In this document: one piece after another, positions 42,352-50,884 of the stretch | Layout of the letters: every line of letters begins with the position of its first letter | Numbering within the stretch: position 1 is the stretch's first letter | NCBI GenBank assembly: GCA_902586855.1 | Contig: CACIIZ010000005.1 | Span: 1-53,813, forward strand | Source of the DNA: an uncultured Alphaproteobacteria bacterium | GTDB lineage: Bacteria; Pseudomonadota; Alphaproteobacteria; Rhodobacterales; Rhodobacteraceae | DNA: 53,813 nt | Direction: 5' to 3' | Program-made: the position numbers and the translations under genes | Notes under the pieces: model-generated | The model's input: the letters and a program-made list of their open reading frames with translations, nothing else | What the model was told of the DNA's origin: nothing | Databases searched by the model: none

Positions 42352-42645
42352 CACTCGCAGAAGATAGGGTGAGACCCTAAAGCTGGATTGATAATGACAC
42401 CAGGTAATCTTGTCTCCTAAAAACGAAACGCTCTGGTTGTCACCTGTTTGCATATAGAAAGCCAGTTTATCTCCATCGGCTTTATTGTAATCTTTTATGA
42501 TGTCGTTCCCTGATTGATTGCAAAACTTAAAGGTATCGGCTCCGTTTCCACCTGTTAAATTGTCAATACCTTTTGCTCCAAACAGGACATCATCGCCATC
42601 ACCACCATTTAAGGTATCAGTCCCAGCAGTAAACTCAATGATGGA
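42352..42645 (-). pseudogene. RTX/hemolysin-type calcium-binding repeat C-terminal remnant
   Basis: Reverse strand reads GTDTLNGGDGDDVLFGAKGIDNLTGGNGADTFKF...DIIKDYNKADGDKLAF..., with an in-frame stop a few codons upstream. Confidence 0.75.
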
Positions 42646-42825
42646 AGTTAAGCAAAAATTGAAGCTTTTGTGGAGTCACTCTATTTTTAGCTTTTACTTT
42701 ACAATACTAGATGAATGAGGAAGCAATATATAATTAGTATGTATAATTCTGAAGCGACACAGGCACGCCTGTTTTGAGCTTTGACGATAACATTTCTGAT
42801 GAGGAACAACTTCGAATAACAAATT

Positions 42826-43596
42826 TTAATTACATTCCAATGGATAGGTATCGTAGTTCTGCTTGTCCAAATATCTCAAACGATTGGGTATACCTTCAAC
42901 AATCTTTTTATAAGTAGAATTAGAAAGTTTACCTGGTTTGCACCGTACTGCAATCCACCAGTTAATTGTTTCAGCAACATCTTCGCTGTCGGGATACTGT
43001 TTTGCATATTCAGATATAAACTTGCTATCTGCCTTCGCTGCTTTTTTCCACTGCGAAGAGTTAACCGAGCCCCCCCAATCCCAATCTAATGAAACGTGTC
43101 CACTTTCATGCATAATTACCTCTTCTTCACATACTCCCAACTTGCTGCCCGTATGAATAAGGATATCGTAATTTCCGCCACCCCAGTCATGATCTCCTTT
43201 ATGAATAGTAAGAGTTCTCAGGTTTTTGCTTCTTAAAAAATTTGGTAGTTGCCCTATCATTAAGACAAATTTCAATGCTTGTTTTTCCGCTTCTTCTCTG
43301 TTTTTGAATTCAGAATTAACTCGAACTTTAATTTCATGGCCTTTTTCAAAAGTTGCTTTGAAGACAAAAGCATTGAAATAATTTTGTTCCCAAGCACTTA
43401 TTTTTTCTTTTCTTCTATCCCACCACTTTATTCTTTTTTCTTCGACAAAAGAAATTTTATCAAAGCTAGTAGGATCCTTTTTTGTAAGAATATCACAATT
43501 TGTAAAAAGATTGTCTTCAAGTAAATAACCGTTACTTGCATACGCGTTCTTACCTAATAAAAAGCTCAAAACGATGATCCCTAAAATCTTTTTCAT
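42826..43596 (-). CDS. Secreted protein with HExxH motif, putative metallopeptidase-like
   Basis: Signal-like MKKILGIIVLSFLLGKNAYA; VIMHESGHVSLDWDWGG ... YPDSEDVAETINWWIA. Confidence 0.65.
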   Translation of the reverse strand: MKKILGIIVLSFLLGKNAYASNGYLLEDNLFTNCDILTKKDPTSFDKISFVEEKRIKWWDRRKEKISAWEQNYFNAFVFKATFEKGHEIKVRVNSEFKNREEAEKQALKFVLMIGQLPNFLRSKNLRTLTIHKGDHDWGGGNYDILIHTGSKLGVCEEEVIMHESGHVSLDWDWGGSVNSSQWKKAAKADSKFISEYAKQYPDSEDVAETINWWIAVRCKPGKLSNSTYKKIVEGIPNRLRYLDKQNYDTYPLECN

Positions 43597-43984
43597 AAAT
43601 TGCCTCCGTAAATTTTGAAATCTGCTGCTTTAACCTGATCCAAAATACATCTTTACACGGTTGAAATGTAAGCAGATGCTCAATTATATTTCAACAAAAT
43701 TATGGACTGTGTTAGAGAGCACCAGGCTACTGGTTCAGGCGAATTATATCAAAAGGACACAGTTGAAATTACAGGTTTAGATCAAGGACAAGTATCTGGG
43801 TGATCAAGTAATAGTTTTGAATTAAAAAGCGGGGAGCGCTTTGAGGGCACATATAGCCTATACACCCGCTATTTCCTTCCAGACTAAACACAACCATTCA
43901 AAACACCAATACGACTCTCCTGAGGCTTCCTAAGGTAACTGAGAGGGCATTAGAGGGTAGGGGGCGTTTATATTCTAATGATAG

Positions 43985-44084
43985 CTATCGCTTAACTTTA
44001 GTCTTCGCCATCATTGCTCTGGTAGCATCATGGTCCTTCTTAATAAAAAGACGATAGTATTTGTAGGTAATATCTGTATGGCCT
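43985..44084 (-). pseudogene. C-terminal remnant of tyrosine recombinase
   Basis: Reverse strand: GHTDITYKYYRLFIKKDHDATRAMMAKTKVKR*, parallel to the remnant at 32594. Confidence 0.7.
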
Positions 44085-44099
44085 CGTTATTTTGAAGCT

Positions 44100-46037
44100 T
44101 TACCAACCACCACCGCCTCCACCACCACCGCCTCCACCTGAATAACCTCCCCCACCGCCTCCATATGATGAAGATGATGAAGGCTCACGGTAATTTGAGG
44201 ACGACTTTACATTCGAAGAAAATTTCTCGATGGATCTATGCTGACCCCATAGACTTTCTTCAGAAGAAGTGGCATCTTCCTTAGACCAAGCCTCAATCTC
44301 TTTTGCATATTTATCTGCCCAATTCAGGCTCAGCTGTAATGCATAGGCATAAGGATAAATGCTTTCAAATTGCTCTCTGTTTGGTTCTGGTTCGTCATCA
44401 GACAATTGTCGGTGTTCAGCAGCCATTATGTACATTTTAAGACCACTTAAATAAGCTCCAATTTCTCGACCTTTTTTTGTCTGATTCCGAAATGTATAAT
44501 TAACCATTAGCATTGCAAGAGTGGTGAGAAATGGATGCAAGAAAAAGAAAAGAGCAGAAAATATAAAAAATAGACCAAACAAAACCCCAAAAAAGAATGT
44601 CACTACCAAGGAAGGTACTACTAGAAAAACCAGACCGAGTATGGCTATATTGAGTAAAATAGGCCTTACTTTGAGTGGCTCCAGTCTGGATTTAGGAAGG
44701 CTTCTCGTCAAAACCAACCAAAAAATCAAGACTAGTAATCCATAAATGGGGATTAACACCCAAAAATCCCCAAAGGAAAGCGCCCACAAAGGAGGCAATA
44801 AAAAAGCAATTAAAAAGAATAATCTTGGTCCACGATTTTCCTGCAAGGAAGCAAAGCGAAATTCTGACTCTAAGTACCCCATTAGTTTTTGTTTAGCTGC
44901 ATAAATACTTTTAGCAGCCTCAGTACTTTCCTCAAAATCGAAAAAGGCAATTTCACTAGCGGGGTCCCACGAAGATTCAGGCTGAGGTGATGCTGGAATA
45001 AGAGACTCGATGACAGCTCTTTCACCGGCTGATAGACCCTTTAGCTCTATAGTTTGCCGAATGATTTTTCTTCCATCGATTTTAATAGCACCTTTTGAAG
45101 CAGCACTAATCAAAGCGGTTGTAAAAACATGGTGAGAGTTAACATTGCCAGAGGCATAAATATAACGCGCCGCCGCTGGAGAAATATTTTTTGGAGGTTT
45201 AAATCTAGGAAAGACAGTGATTGGTTTGGGATCTCTACCAATTCGACCCCAAACTAAAAAAGAAAGCACCATTAATAAGAGAGTTATAACATAAGACATT
45301 GGAACTCTTAGTTCGGGGAGCCTCTGAAAAAGTCCAGATGATCTGACATAGTCCTGAACTCTGACATAGTCCTGAACAGTTTCTGGGGCCATAGCTATTT
45401 CGATTGTTATGCCATTTTTAGCTTCTAAAGATCGGGTGGTTGAGAAAGAAATGGTACTATCAGATTTTTTTTCTTCTTTTACGTTAAGCATATTACCTGA
45501 TGTTCCCTTACTACCACTATAGACAAAGACCTTTTCTTCGAGAATATCACTTGGCAAAGAAACAGAGATTAATGCTTTCTCTATTGGAAAATCCCATTCC
45601 GGGCCAATAGCACTCCAATAAAGCACGTCTGCGTCCGGATATTGTAGAACTGCCTTTGGAACATTATAGCTAATCTCGTAGACATAACTTCGGCTAGTTG
45701 GAAGTAAATAATCCTTGTCCCCAAAATATACTTTATAATAGGCACCAGAAGGACCCCTCTTTGCTATCTTTTCCTCTTTCCCATCTCTACTGACTTGAAT
45801 ATCCATGTATGGAATTTTAGGTTGATAGCTCTCAACATTATCTAGCGGAAAACTTCGGTATATCCCCCTTTTGATTTTTTTTCCCTCAACAAAAACTGTA
45901 ATCCTTTCCGAGACTTCAATCGACCCATTCTTTGAAACATCAAGTATTACCTGATAATCTTCAATTCTTTCCTGGGCAAAGCCTTCATTCAGAAAGACCG
46001 AATAAAAAAAAGCCAAAAGTATTAATCTTGGAGACAT
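44100..46037 (-). CDS. DUF2207-like membrane protein with glycine-rich tail
   Basis: Signal peptide, IEDYQVILDVSKNGSIEVSERITVFVEG..., C-terminal SSSYGGGGGGYSGGGGGGGGGGGW; next to lemA-like gene. Confidence 0.87.
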   Translation of the reverse strand: MSPRLILLAFFYSVFLNEGFAQERIEDYQVILDVSKNGSIEVSERITVFVEGKKIKRGIYRSFPLDNVESYQPKIPYMDIQVSRDGKEEKIAKRGPSGAYYKVYFGDKDYLLPTSRSYVYEISYNVPKAVLQYPDADVLYWSAIGPEWDFPIEKALISVSLPSDILEEKVFVYSGSKGTSGNMLNVKEEKKSDSTISFSTTRSLEAKNGITIEIAMAPETVQDYVRVQDYVRSSGLFQRLPELRVPMSYVITLLLMVLSFLVWGRIGRDPKPITVFPRFKPPKNISPAAARYIYASGNVNSHHVFTTALISAASKGAIKIDGRKIIRQTIELKGLSAGERAVIESLIPASPQPESSWDPASEIAFFDFEESTEAAKSIYAAKQKLMGYLESEFRFASLQENRGPRLFFLIAFLLPPLWALSFGDFWVLIPIYGLLVLIFWLVLTRSLPKSRLEPLKVRPILLNIAILGLVFLVVPSLVVTFFFGVLFGLFFIFSALFFFLHPFLTTLAMLMVNYTFRNQTKKGREIGAYLSGLKMYIMAAEHRQLSDDEPEPNREQFESIYPYAYALQLSLNWADKYAKEIEAWSKEDATSSEESLWGQHRSIEKFSSNVKSSSNYREPSSSSSYGGGGGGYSGGGGGGGGGGGW

Positions 46038-46040
46038 AGA

Positions 46041-46628
46041 TTATCTTCTATCAAAATCAACTGCAGGAAGTTTTCTTTTCTTATCTGGATTATCTAATTC
46101 GAAAAAAACTGCTTGGGTGAAATTGAATGCTTTCGCAATGAAAACATTTGGAAATACTGCGCACGTCGTATTATAATCTCGTACGGTTCCATTATAATAC
46201 CGGCGACTCATTTGAATAGCATTTTCAAGTTCAGAAAGTTCTTTTTGGAGATCTTGAAAATTCTTATCAGCTTTTAAATCTGGATAATCCTCTGCTATTG
46301 CCATTATCCCATACATGGCCTGACCAATTTTCTGTTCTTGATCTCCCCTAAACTTTAAATCATCAGTGTCTTTGTCAGCCCTTATCTTTACAATTTCTTC
46401 TAAGCTCTCAGTCTCATGTTTCATGTAACCTTTGACTGCAGAAACAAGATTTGGGATGAGATTCACCCTTCTTAACAACTGGACGTCTATAGAACTCCAA
46501 CCTTCGTTTACCAGGATCCTCTGTTTTACCAGAGAGTTATAGATCGTTATCAACCAAAATAAAGATACCAAAAAAACTATGAAGAGGAACACTACAATTA
46601 GTGAGACCATATATATCAAGGCTTCCAT
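46041..46628 (-). CDS. lemA: LemA family protein
   Basis: IYNSLVKQRILVNEGWSSIDVQLLRRVNLIPNLVSAVKGYMKHE ... SRRYYNGTVRDYNT..FPNVFIAKAF. Confidence 0.92.
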   Translation of the reverse strand: MEALIYMVSLIVVFLFIVFLVSLFWLITIYNSLVKQRILVNEGWSSIDVQLLRRVNLIPNLVSAVKGYMKHETESLEEIVKIRADKDTDDLKFRGDQEQKIGQAMYGIMAIAEDYPDLKADKNFQDLQKELSELENAIQMSRRYYNGTVRDYNTTCAVFPNVFIAKAFNFTQAVFFELDNPDKKRKLPAVDFDRR

Positions 46629-46905
46629 CTCAATGACCTAAAATAAAAATCATTTTTATGATACTCTCATTAATTTTCATAATTCCAATTACCAATTTTG
46701 GTATTTTTGTGTCCTTCTGAATAAAGCTAACAAAGTGGTGATTTGATTATTGTTTAAAAATGTACATTAAGTAGAAAAAGGGGGGTTTTTGTATATGATA
46801 TACTGACCTTTATTTAACAGTTTTGAATTATTACACCAAATCTTAACTCTCAAAAAAATGAATATCCATTATAATACGAAGATACTTCAGATTTAACGAA
46901 AAACA

Positions 46906-47110
46906 ATGGTTACGTTAGGTAAGAAACCCAACTCGGCCTATGCCTTTTTTGCCAACGATCCAATTCCCACCCTTCCAATAGGAGCGGTGTTGTCTTTATA
47001 CATATACCTAAAAATGGAAGGGACGGGTGCAAAAGGCTACCCGTTTCAAAAAAAACCACCCTTTTTCCGCCTTTTTTTTGCCTTAGCCTAAATCCAATTA
47101 CGTACATTTA
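46906..47110. repeat. Partial island repeat module lacking the tRNA fragment
   Basis: ccacccttccaataggagcggtgttgtctttatacatatacctaaaaatggaagggacgggtgcaaaaggctacccg... matches other copies. Confidence 0.8.
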
Positions 47111-47250
47111 TGCTGGGAACGGCACACAAATCTCTGAAAAAATAGATGACGTTAGGTCATAATTGTGCGGATCTAGGTTAGCAGACTAGAATGGTTTATT
47201 CACACTTTAACCGAAATATAAGTAAAATTTAAGGAAGGAAGGAAAATATA

Positions 47251-47871
47251 ATGTTTGGATCAAGACGAATAATCACTCCTCATGTCGGCAAAACTGAACT
47301 TGCCATGAACAGGGTCAGGCAAGCAGCAGGGATATTAGTTAGAAATGGTGCAACCTCTGTGAATATTACAAAAGTTGGAGGTGGTTTTAGTGCAGGATCT
47401 TTGCACCTTTACACATTTTATATGAGTATGGAACAAGGTCTTCAACTTTCTGAAAGCTTAAGTAGTGACCCCAGTTGGAATGCACTAATGGCAGAAAGAG
47501 AATTAATTCCTGCAGGCGACATAAATGGACCAAATGTGGCCCGCCTTATTGCAGGTGAGCCAAGGCCAGACAATAAAGCCTTCATGGTTCGAGAATATAT
47601 AATGGAACGTTCAAAATGGGGAGAAGCAAGTGCATTAGTTGAAGAAATACAGAAAATGGTTAGCAATCATAATGTTAACGTTTCGATGTGGGTTCCTGTT
47701 TTAGCTGAGGAAATGCAGCGGTCAATGGCAGTCTATTCTGCTCCTGATCTTAGAACTCTTGGAAAAGGTATAGATGAGGTAGGTATGACTGAGGAATTTC
47801 AAAAAATGCTTGAAAAAGCCTCAAAGTTAGGGACACTTGATCGCGCCTTTGGGATGCAAACAGTTCGCTAA
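47251..47871 (+). CDS. Hypothetical protein (206 aa), possible duplicated dimeric alpha/beta-barrel fold
   Basis: Strong SD aaggaaggaagg; GATSVNITKVGGGFSAGSLHLYTFYMSMEQG; no catalytic motif. Confidence 0.7.
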   Translation: MFGSRRIITPHVGKTELAMNRVRQAAGILVRNGATSVNITKVGGGFSAGSLHLYTFYMSMEQGLQLSESLSSDPSWNALMAERELIPAGDINGPNVARLIAGEPRPDNKAFMVREYIMERSKWGEASALVEEIQKMVSNHNVNVSMWVPVLAEEMQRSMAVYSAPDLRTLGKGIDEVGMTEEFQKMLEKASKLGTLDRAFGMQTVR

Positions 47872-48027
47872 ATTTGTAGCAATTAGGTAGGAATCATCAA
47901 CTCGGTTTTGGCCTTACTTCTGATAATTCATGACGTTAGGTCATCAAATTTGTTCATTGCACTTAAAAAAGATTAGTTTACTTAGAAAACTTTGATTTCA
48001 ACAATTTTTTTAGAAAGGAGTAAAAAA

Positions 48028-48402
48028 GTGAATATTATGAGAAAAAAACTTTCAATATTAATTACGCTTGTGTGTTTACTTACCTCAACAAATTTTGTTT
48101 CTGCGGAGGCTTACTGGTCACGCACCGCTGAGGTGCGAGACGGAACACCACTACCAGTAGCAGTTGAACATGCTCTTGGTTTCGTCAAGATATGTGCCGA
48201 AAATGGTGTGGAGCTGGCGGTTACATTACCTATTTCAGGAAATCCTAATAGAATACGGTGGACAAGTAGTGGCGTAGATATAGCGACAGTACAAGCAGAT
48301 TTTAGAAAAATGCAACAAGTTCCTGCATTCCAAGAACATTGGATGAAGGGTCTTGAAATGTACGAAAACCCGACAGACGATTGGTGGATAAGTCCTCAAT
48401 AA
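48028..48402 (+). CDS. Small secreted hypothetical protein
   Basis: SD aaaggag then GTG at 48028; signal peptide KKLSILITLVCLLTSTNFVSAEA. Confidence 0.72.
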   Translation: MNIMRKKLSILITLVCLLTSTNFVSAEAYWSRTAEVRDGTPLPVAVEHALGFVKICAENGVELAVTLPISGNPNRIRWTSSGVDIATVQADFRKMQQVPAFQEHWMKGLEMYENPTDDWWISPQ

Positions 48403-48425
48403 TGCTTCTATAAAACACTAAACTG

Positions 48426-48457
48426 CCTGAAAACCTAATTTTTATTGGGTTTTCAGG
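48426..48457 (+). terminator. Hairpin terminator-like structure
   Basis: cctgaaaacctaatttttattgggttttcagg: 10-bp stem just after the stop at 48402. Confidence 0.6.
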
Positions 48458-48565
48458 AGCCATTTGAATAATGGGCCATTTTAAAAAATTACAAGAAAGA
48501 TATTTCTTAAACCTTGGAAAAAAATGTTTAATGAGCGCAATTATAATATAAAATAAGTTAAGGAG

Positions 48566-48829
48566 ATGAAAATGAATCTATGCATAATTTCTGAATATAA
48601 ATGCACATTTGATGACTTTAAAGAGATTGTTGAAAGTTCCCTGGAGGCAACAAAAGAATTTATTTCAGAATGGGAATTAATTAAAGTAAACGACCATAAA
48701 TCTATTATGATGGTAAATTGCTCTGATATGGAAGCTTTAGAAACTTTTATGACAACTGATGAGATGAAAGCGTGGGATGCTGAAAACGGATGTGTAGACA
48801 CTTTATACTCAATGGAAAAAATTAGTTAG
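48566..48829 (+). CDS. Small dimeric alpha/beta-barrel-like protein
   Basis: SD aaggag; similar layout to 18881 and 26901 ORFs (SIMMVNCSDMEALETFMTTDEMKAWDAENG). Confidence 0.65.
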   Translation: MKMNLCIISEYKCTFDDFKEIVESSLEATKEFISEWELIKVNDHKSIMMVNCSDMEALETFMTTDEMKAWDAENGCVDTLYSMEKIS

Positions 48830-49106
48830 TATTCTAATTTAAATCAATAGGTGATAAAAACTACATTTTATGAAATATCTCATTTGTGAAGAATAGAGAT
48901 TTACTTTCCAAAATAAAATGTGTCAGCAGTAGTATTTGCTAACAATAGGCCATGGTTTTGGGGTACCCTAATGTATATGTCTCAGGGGTGGGTGTTATGA
49001 TTTTTATGTTCAACACTCTTAGTTGTTCTTGTTATATTAAAGTTTGCCTTAGCCCTTGAACTATAAATTCTATAGCTAAAGCACCAAGCAATAAGCCAAA
49101 AACTCT

Positions 49107-49325
49107 TTGAAGGACACCGGATTTGATCCAGCGATAGATGTTAGTGACGAAGCATTTCTTGCTGAGCAAGATGCTATTATAGATAAAGTAAAAATAGAGC
49201 TTTATAGAAAGTATAAACAAAAAGTCGTGTTCCAACTTTCGAGTTTAGAAATAGAAGATATTAAAAGCTTACAGAGCCAAGGCATCTATCTTTCTCCTCA
49301 GGAGTACTTAGATCTAGCTATGTAG
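49107..49325 (+). CDS. Small conserved protein A, second copy (start uncertain, 5' end appears rearranged)
   Basis: SDEAFLAEQDAIIDKVKIELYRKYKQKVVFQLSSLEIEDIKSLQSQGIYLSPQEYLDLAM. Confidence 0.65.
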   Translation: MKDTGFDPAIDVSDEAFLAEQDAIIDKVKIELYRKYKQKVVFQLSSLEIEDIKSLQSQGIYLSPQEYLDLAM

Positions 49326-49400
49326 AAAGCAGGTCCCTTTAATTTCAACTTGTGCACCTTGGCACCCTGCCTAAAGCACTAAAGCGAAAGGAATAATGAA

Positions 49401-49607
49401 ATGGTTAAAATTATATCAGCATCTTGGGTGGAGAAGGATGCCCCTATGTTTACTGGAAGATTTACGATCTCATCTAGGAAACAAAGTCAAAAGAAAGAAA
49501 ATTCTAATAGTTTACGTACTTCTATCAGAAGAGAAGAAAATCCAAAAAGCTCTGGAGAAGTGAATGCTGAAAATCCGGCAGCTCATTCTCATAAAAAAGA
49601 AGATTAA
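49401..49607 (+). CDS. Small conserved protein B, second copy (internal deletion relative to 26384 copy)
   Basis: MVKIISASWVEKDAPMFTGRFTISSRKQSQKKE ... AAHSHKKED. Confidence 0.72.
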   Translation: MVKIISASWVEKDAPMFTGRFTISSRKQSQKKENSNSLRTSIRREENPKSSGEVNAENPAAHSHKKED

Positions 49608-49620
49608 TGAAAAAGAAACC

Positions 49621-49642
49621 CTGGGCGATAGTTCTCGCCCAG
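49621..49642 (+). terminator. Hairpin downstream of protein B copy 2
   Basis: ctgggcgatagttctcgcccag. Confidence 0.5.
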
Positions 49643-49659
49643 AGTTCACATTTTCAAAT

Positions 49660-49830
49660 AAAAATGCGTGAATGCCATCAATTGCTTGTATTAGGGTATG
49701 GTTTATGGGGCAGGGGTTAACCCACCCTCTCAATAGGAGGGGCTGTTCTCTTTATATTTATACCTAAAAAGGGAAGGGACGTTTGCAAAAGGCTACCTGT
49801 TTTTAGAAAAACCACCTTTTTTTAGATGTA
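49660..49830. repeat. Partial island repeat module lacking the tRNA fragment
   Basis: aaaaatgcgtgaatgccatcaattgcttgtattagggtatggtttatggggcaggggttaacccaccctctcaataggaggggctgttctc... . Confidence 0.85.
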
Positions 49831-49945
49831 GAACAATAGATACGCAAATGCGAACATTTTTAGAGCACTTAAGAAAAGAAGATAATGGTGATATTGGGTG
49901 TGCTGTGCTGGTATGTCTTTACCAAGGCTAACTTAGGCTAGATCC

Positions 49946-50031
49946 TACCGCAGCACTAAAGCGGAGGAAACTCTCATGACTGAAATAGACGTTTATGACG
50001 AAGCATTTCTTGCTGAGCAAGATGCTATGCA
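49946..50031 (+). pseudogene. Truncated third copy of protein A leader and 5' end
   Basis: gcagcactaaagcggaggaaactctcatgactgaaatagacgtttatgacgaagcatttcttgctgagcaagatgctatgc then diverges. Confidence 0.8.
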
Positions 50032-50098
50032 GTTAAAGAGTTGTACAAACATCTGCTATGGTATAACGCTTATCATTTGGAACAAATCATTATAGATA

Positions 50099-50821
50099 GT
50101 GACTAATCTAGCAAAGACAGTTTTAGTGCTTGGCGCAACAGGAAATACTGGGTTCCCTCTTGTAAAGCAACTTCTTACCCGCGGATATAGTGTTCGGGTT
50201 GTTGTGAGATCACTTGATAAATTTTCCCAAGAACTCCTTAAGAATCCAAAGCTCAAAGTCATGAATGAAAATTTGCTTGATCTCAATCATGAGCAACTTC
50301 GCCAAACCGTGAAAGATTGTGGGAATATAGTATCCTGCCTAGGTCACACAATGAGTTTAAGAGGAATTTTTGGCGAACCTAGAGCGCTCGTTCTCGAGGC
50401 AGTCAAACGAATATGTATAGCCATTAAGGACACCAACATTAAAGTTAAAAAGAAATTCTTGCTGATGAATACCGTGGGTAACCGTAATCCTGGCGAAAAT
50501 GTGACCACAAGTGAAAAATTTGTTTTATATCTCTTAAGATGCCTTGTACCCCCACATTATGATAATGAAGCCGCTGCAGCTTATCTCAGAGATGAAATCA
50601 GTTCAGAGAACGACTTTATCGAATGGGTAGTGATACGACCAGACTCACTTATTAACGATGAAATCTCTCCCTATGAGGTGGTATCATTTCCTCCCCGAAC
50701 AATTTTCAATGGCCTTAAAAGCACGCGATCAAATGTGGCTCATTTTATGTGTGAATGCATAGAAAACCCATCTACATGGCATCGGTGGAAAGGCAAAATG
50801 CCTGTGGTTTTTGATAAATAA
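50099..50821 (+). CDS. NAD(P)-binding Rossmann-fold (NmrA/SDR-like) protein
   Basis: KTVLVLGATGNTGFPLVKQLLTRGYSVRVVVRS. Confidence 0.85.
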   Translation: MTNLAKTVLVLGATGNTGFPLVKQLLTRGYSVRVVVRSLDKFSQELLKNPKLKVMNENLLDLNHEQLRQTVKDCGNIVSCLGHTMSLRGIFGEPRALVLEAVKRICIAIKDTNIKVKKKFLLMNTVGNRNPGENVTTSEKFVLYLLRCLVPPHYDNEAAAAYLRDEISSENDFIEWVVIRPDSLINDEISPYEVVSFPPRTIFNGLKSTRSNVAHFMCECIENPSTWHRWKGKMPVVFDK

Positions 50822-50884
50822 GTAGTTATCCATATTAAGGGTTGTTTGATAGAATATTAGCACATTAACTCTGGTATCTTTCCT

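Noticed and set aside
45340-45376. 17-bp tandem duplication (ctgacatagtcctgaact) inside the DUF2207-like gene
   Set aside because: Simple in-frame duplication (VQDYVRVQDYVR); real but of little interest.
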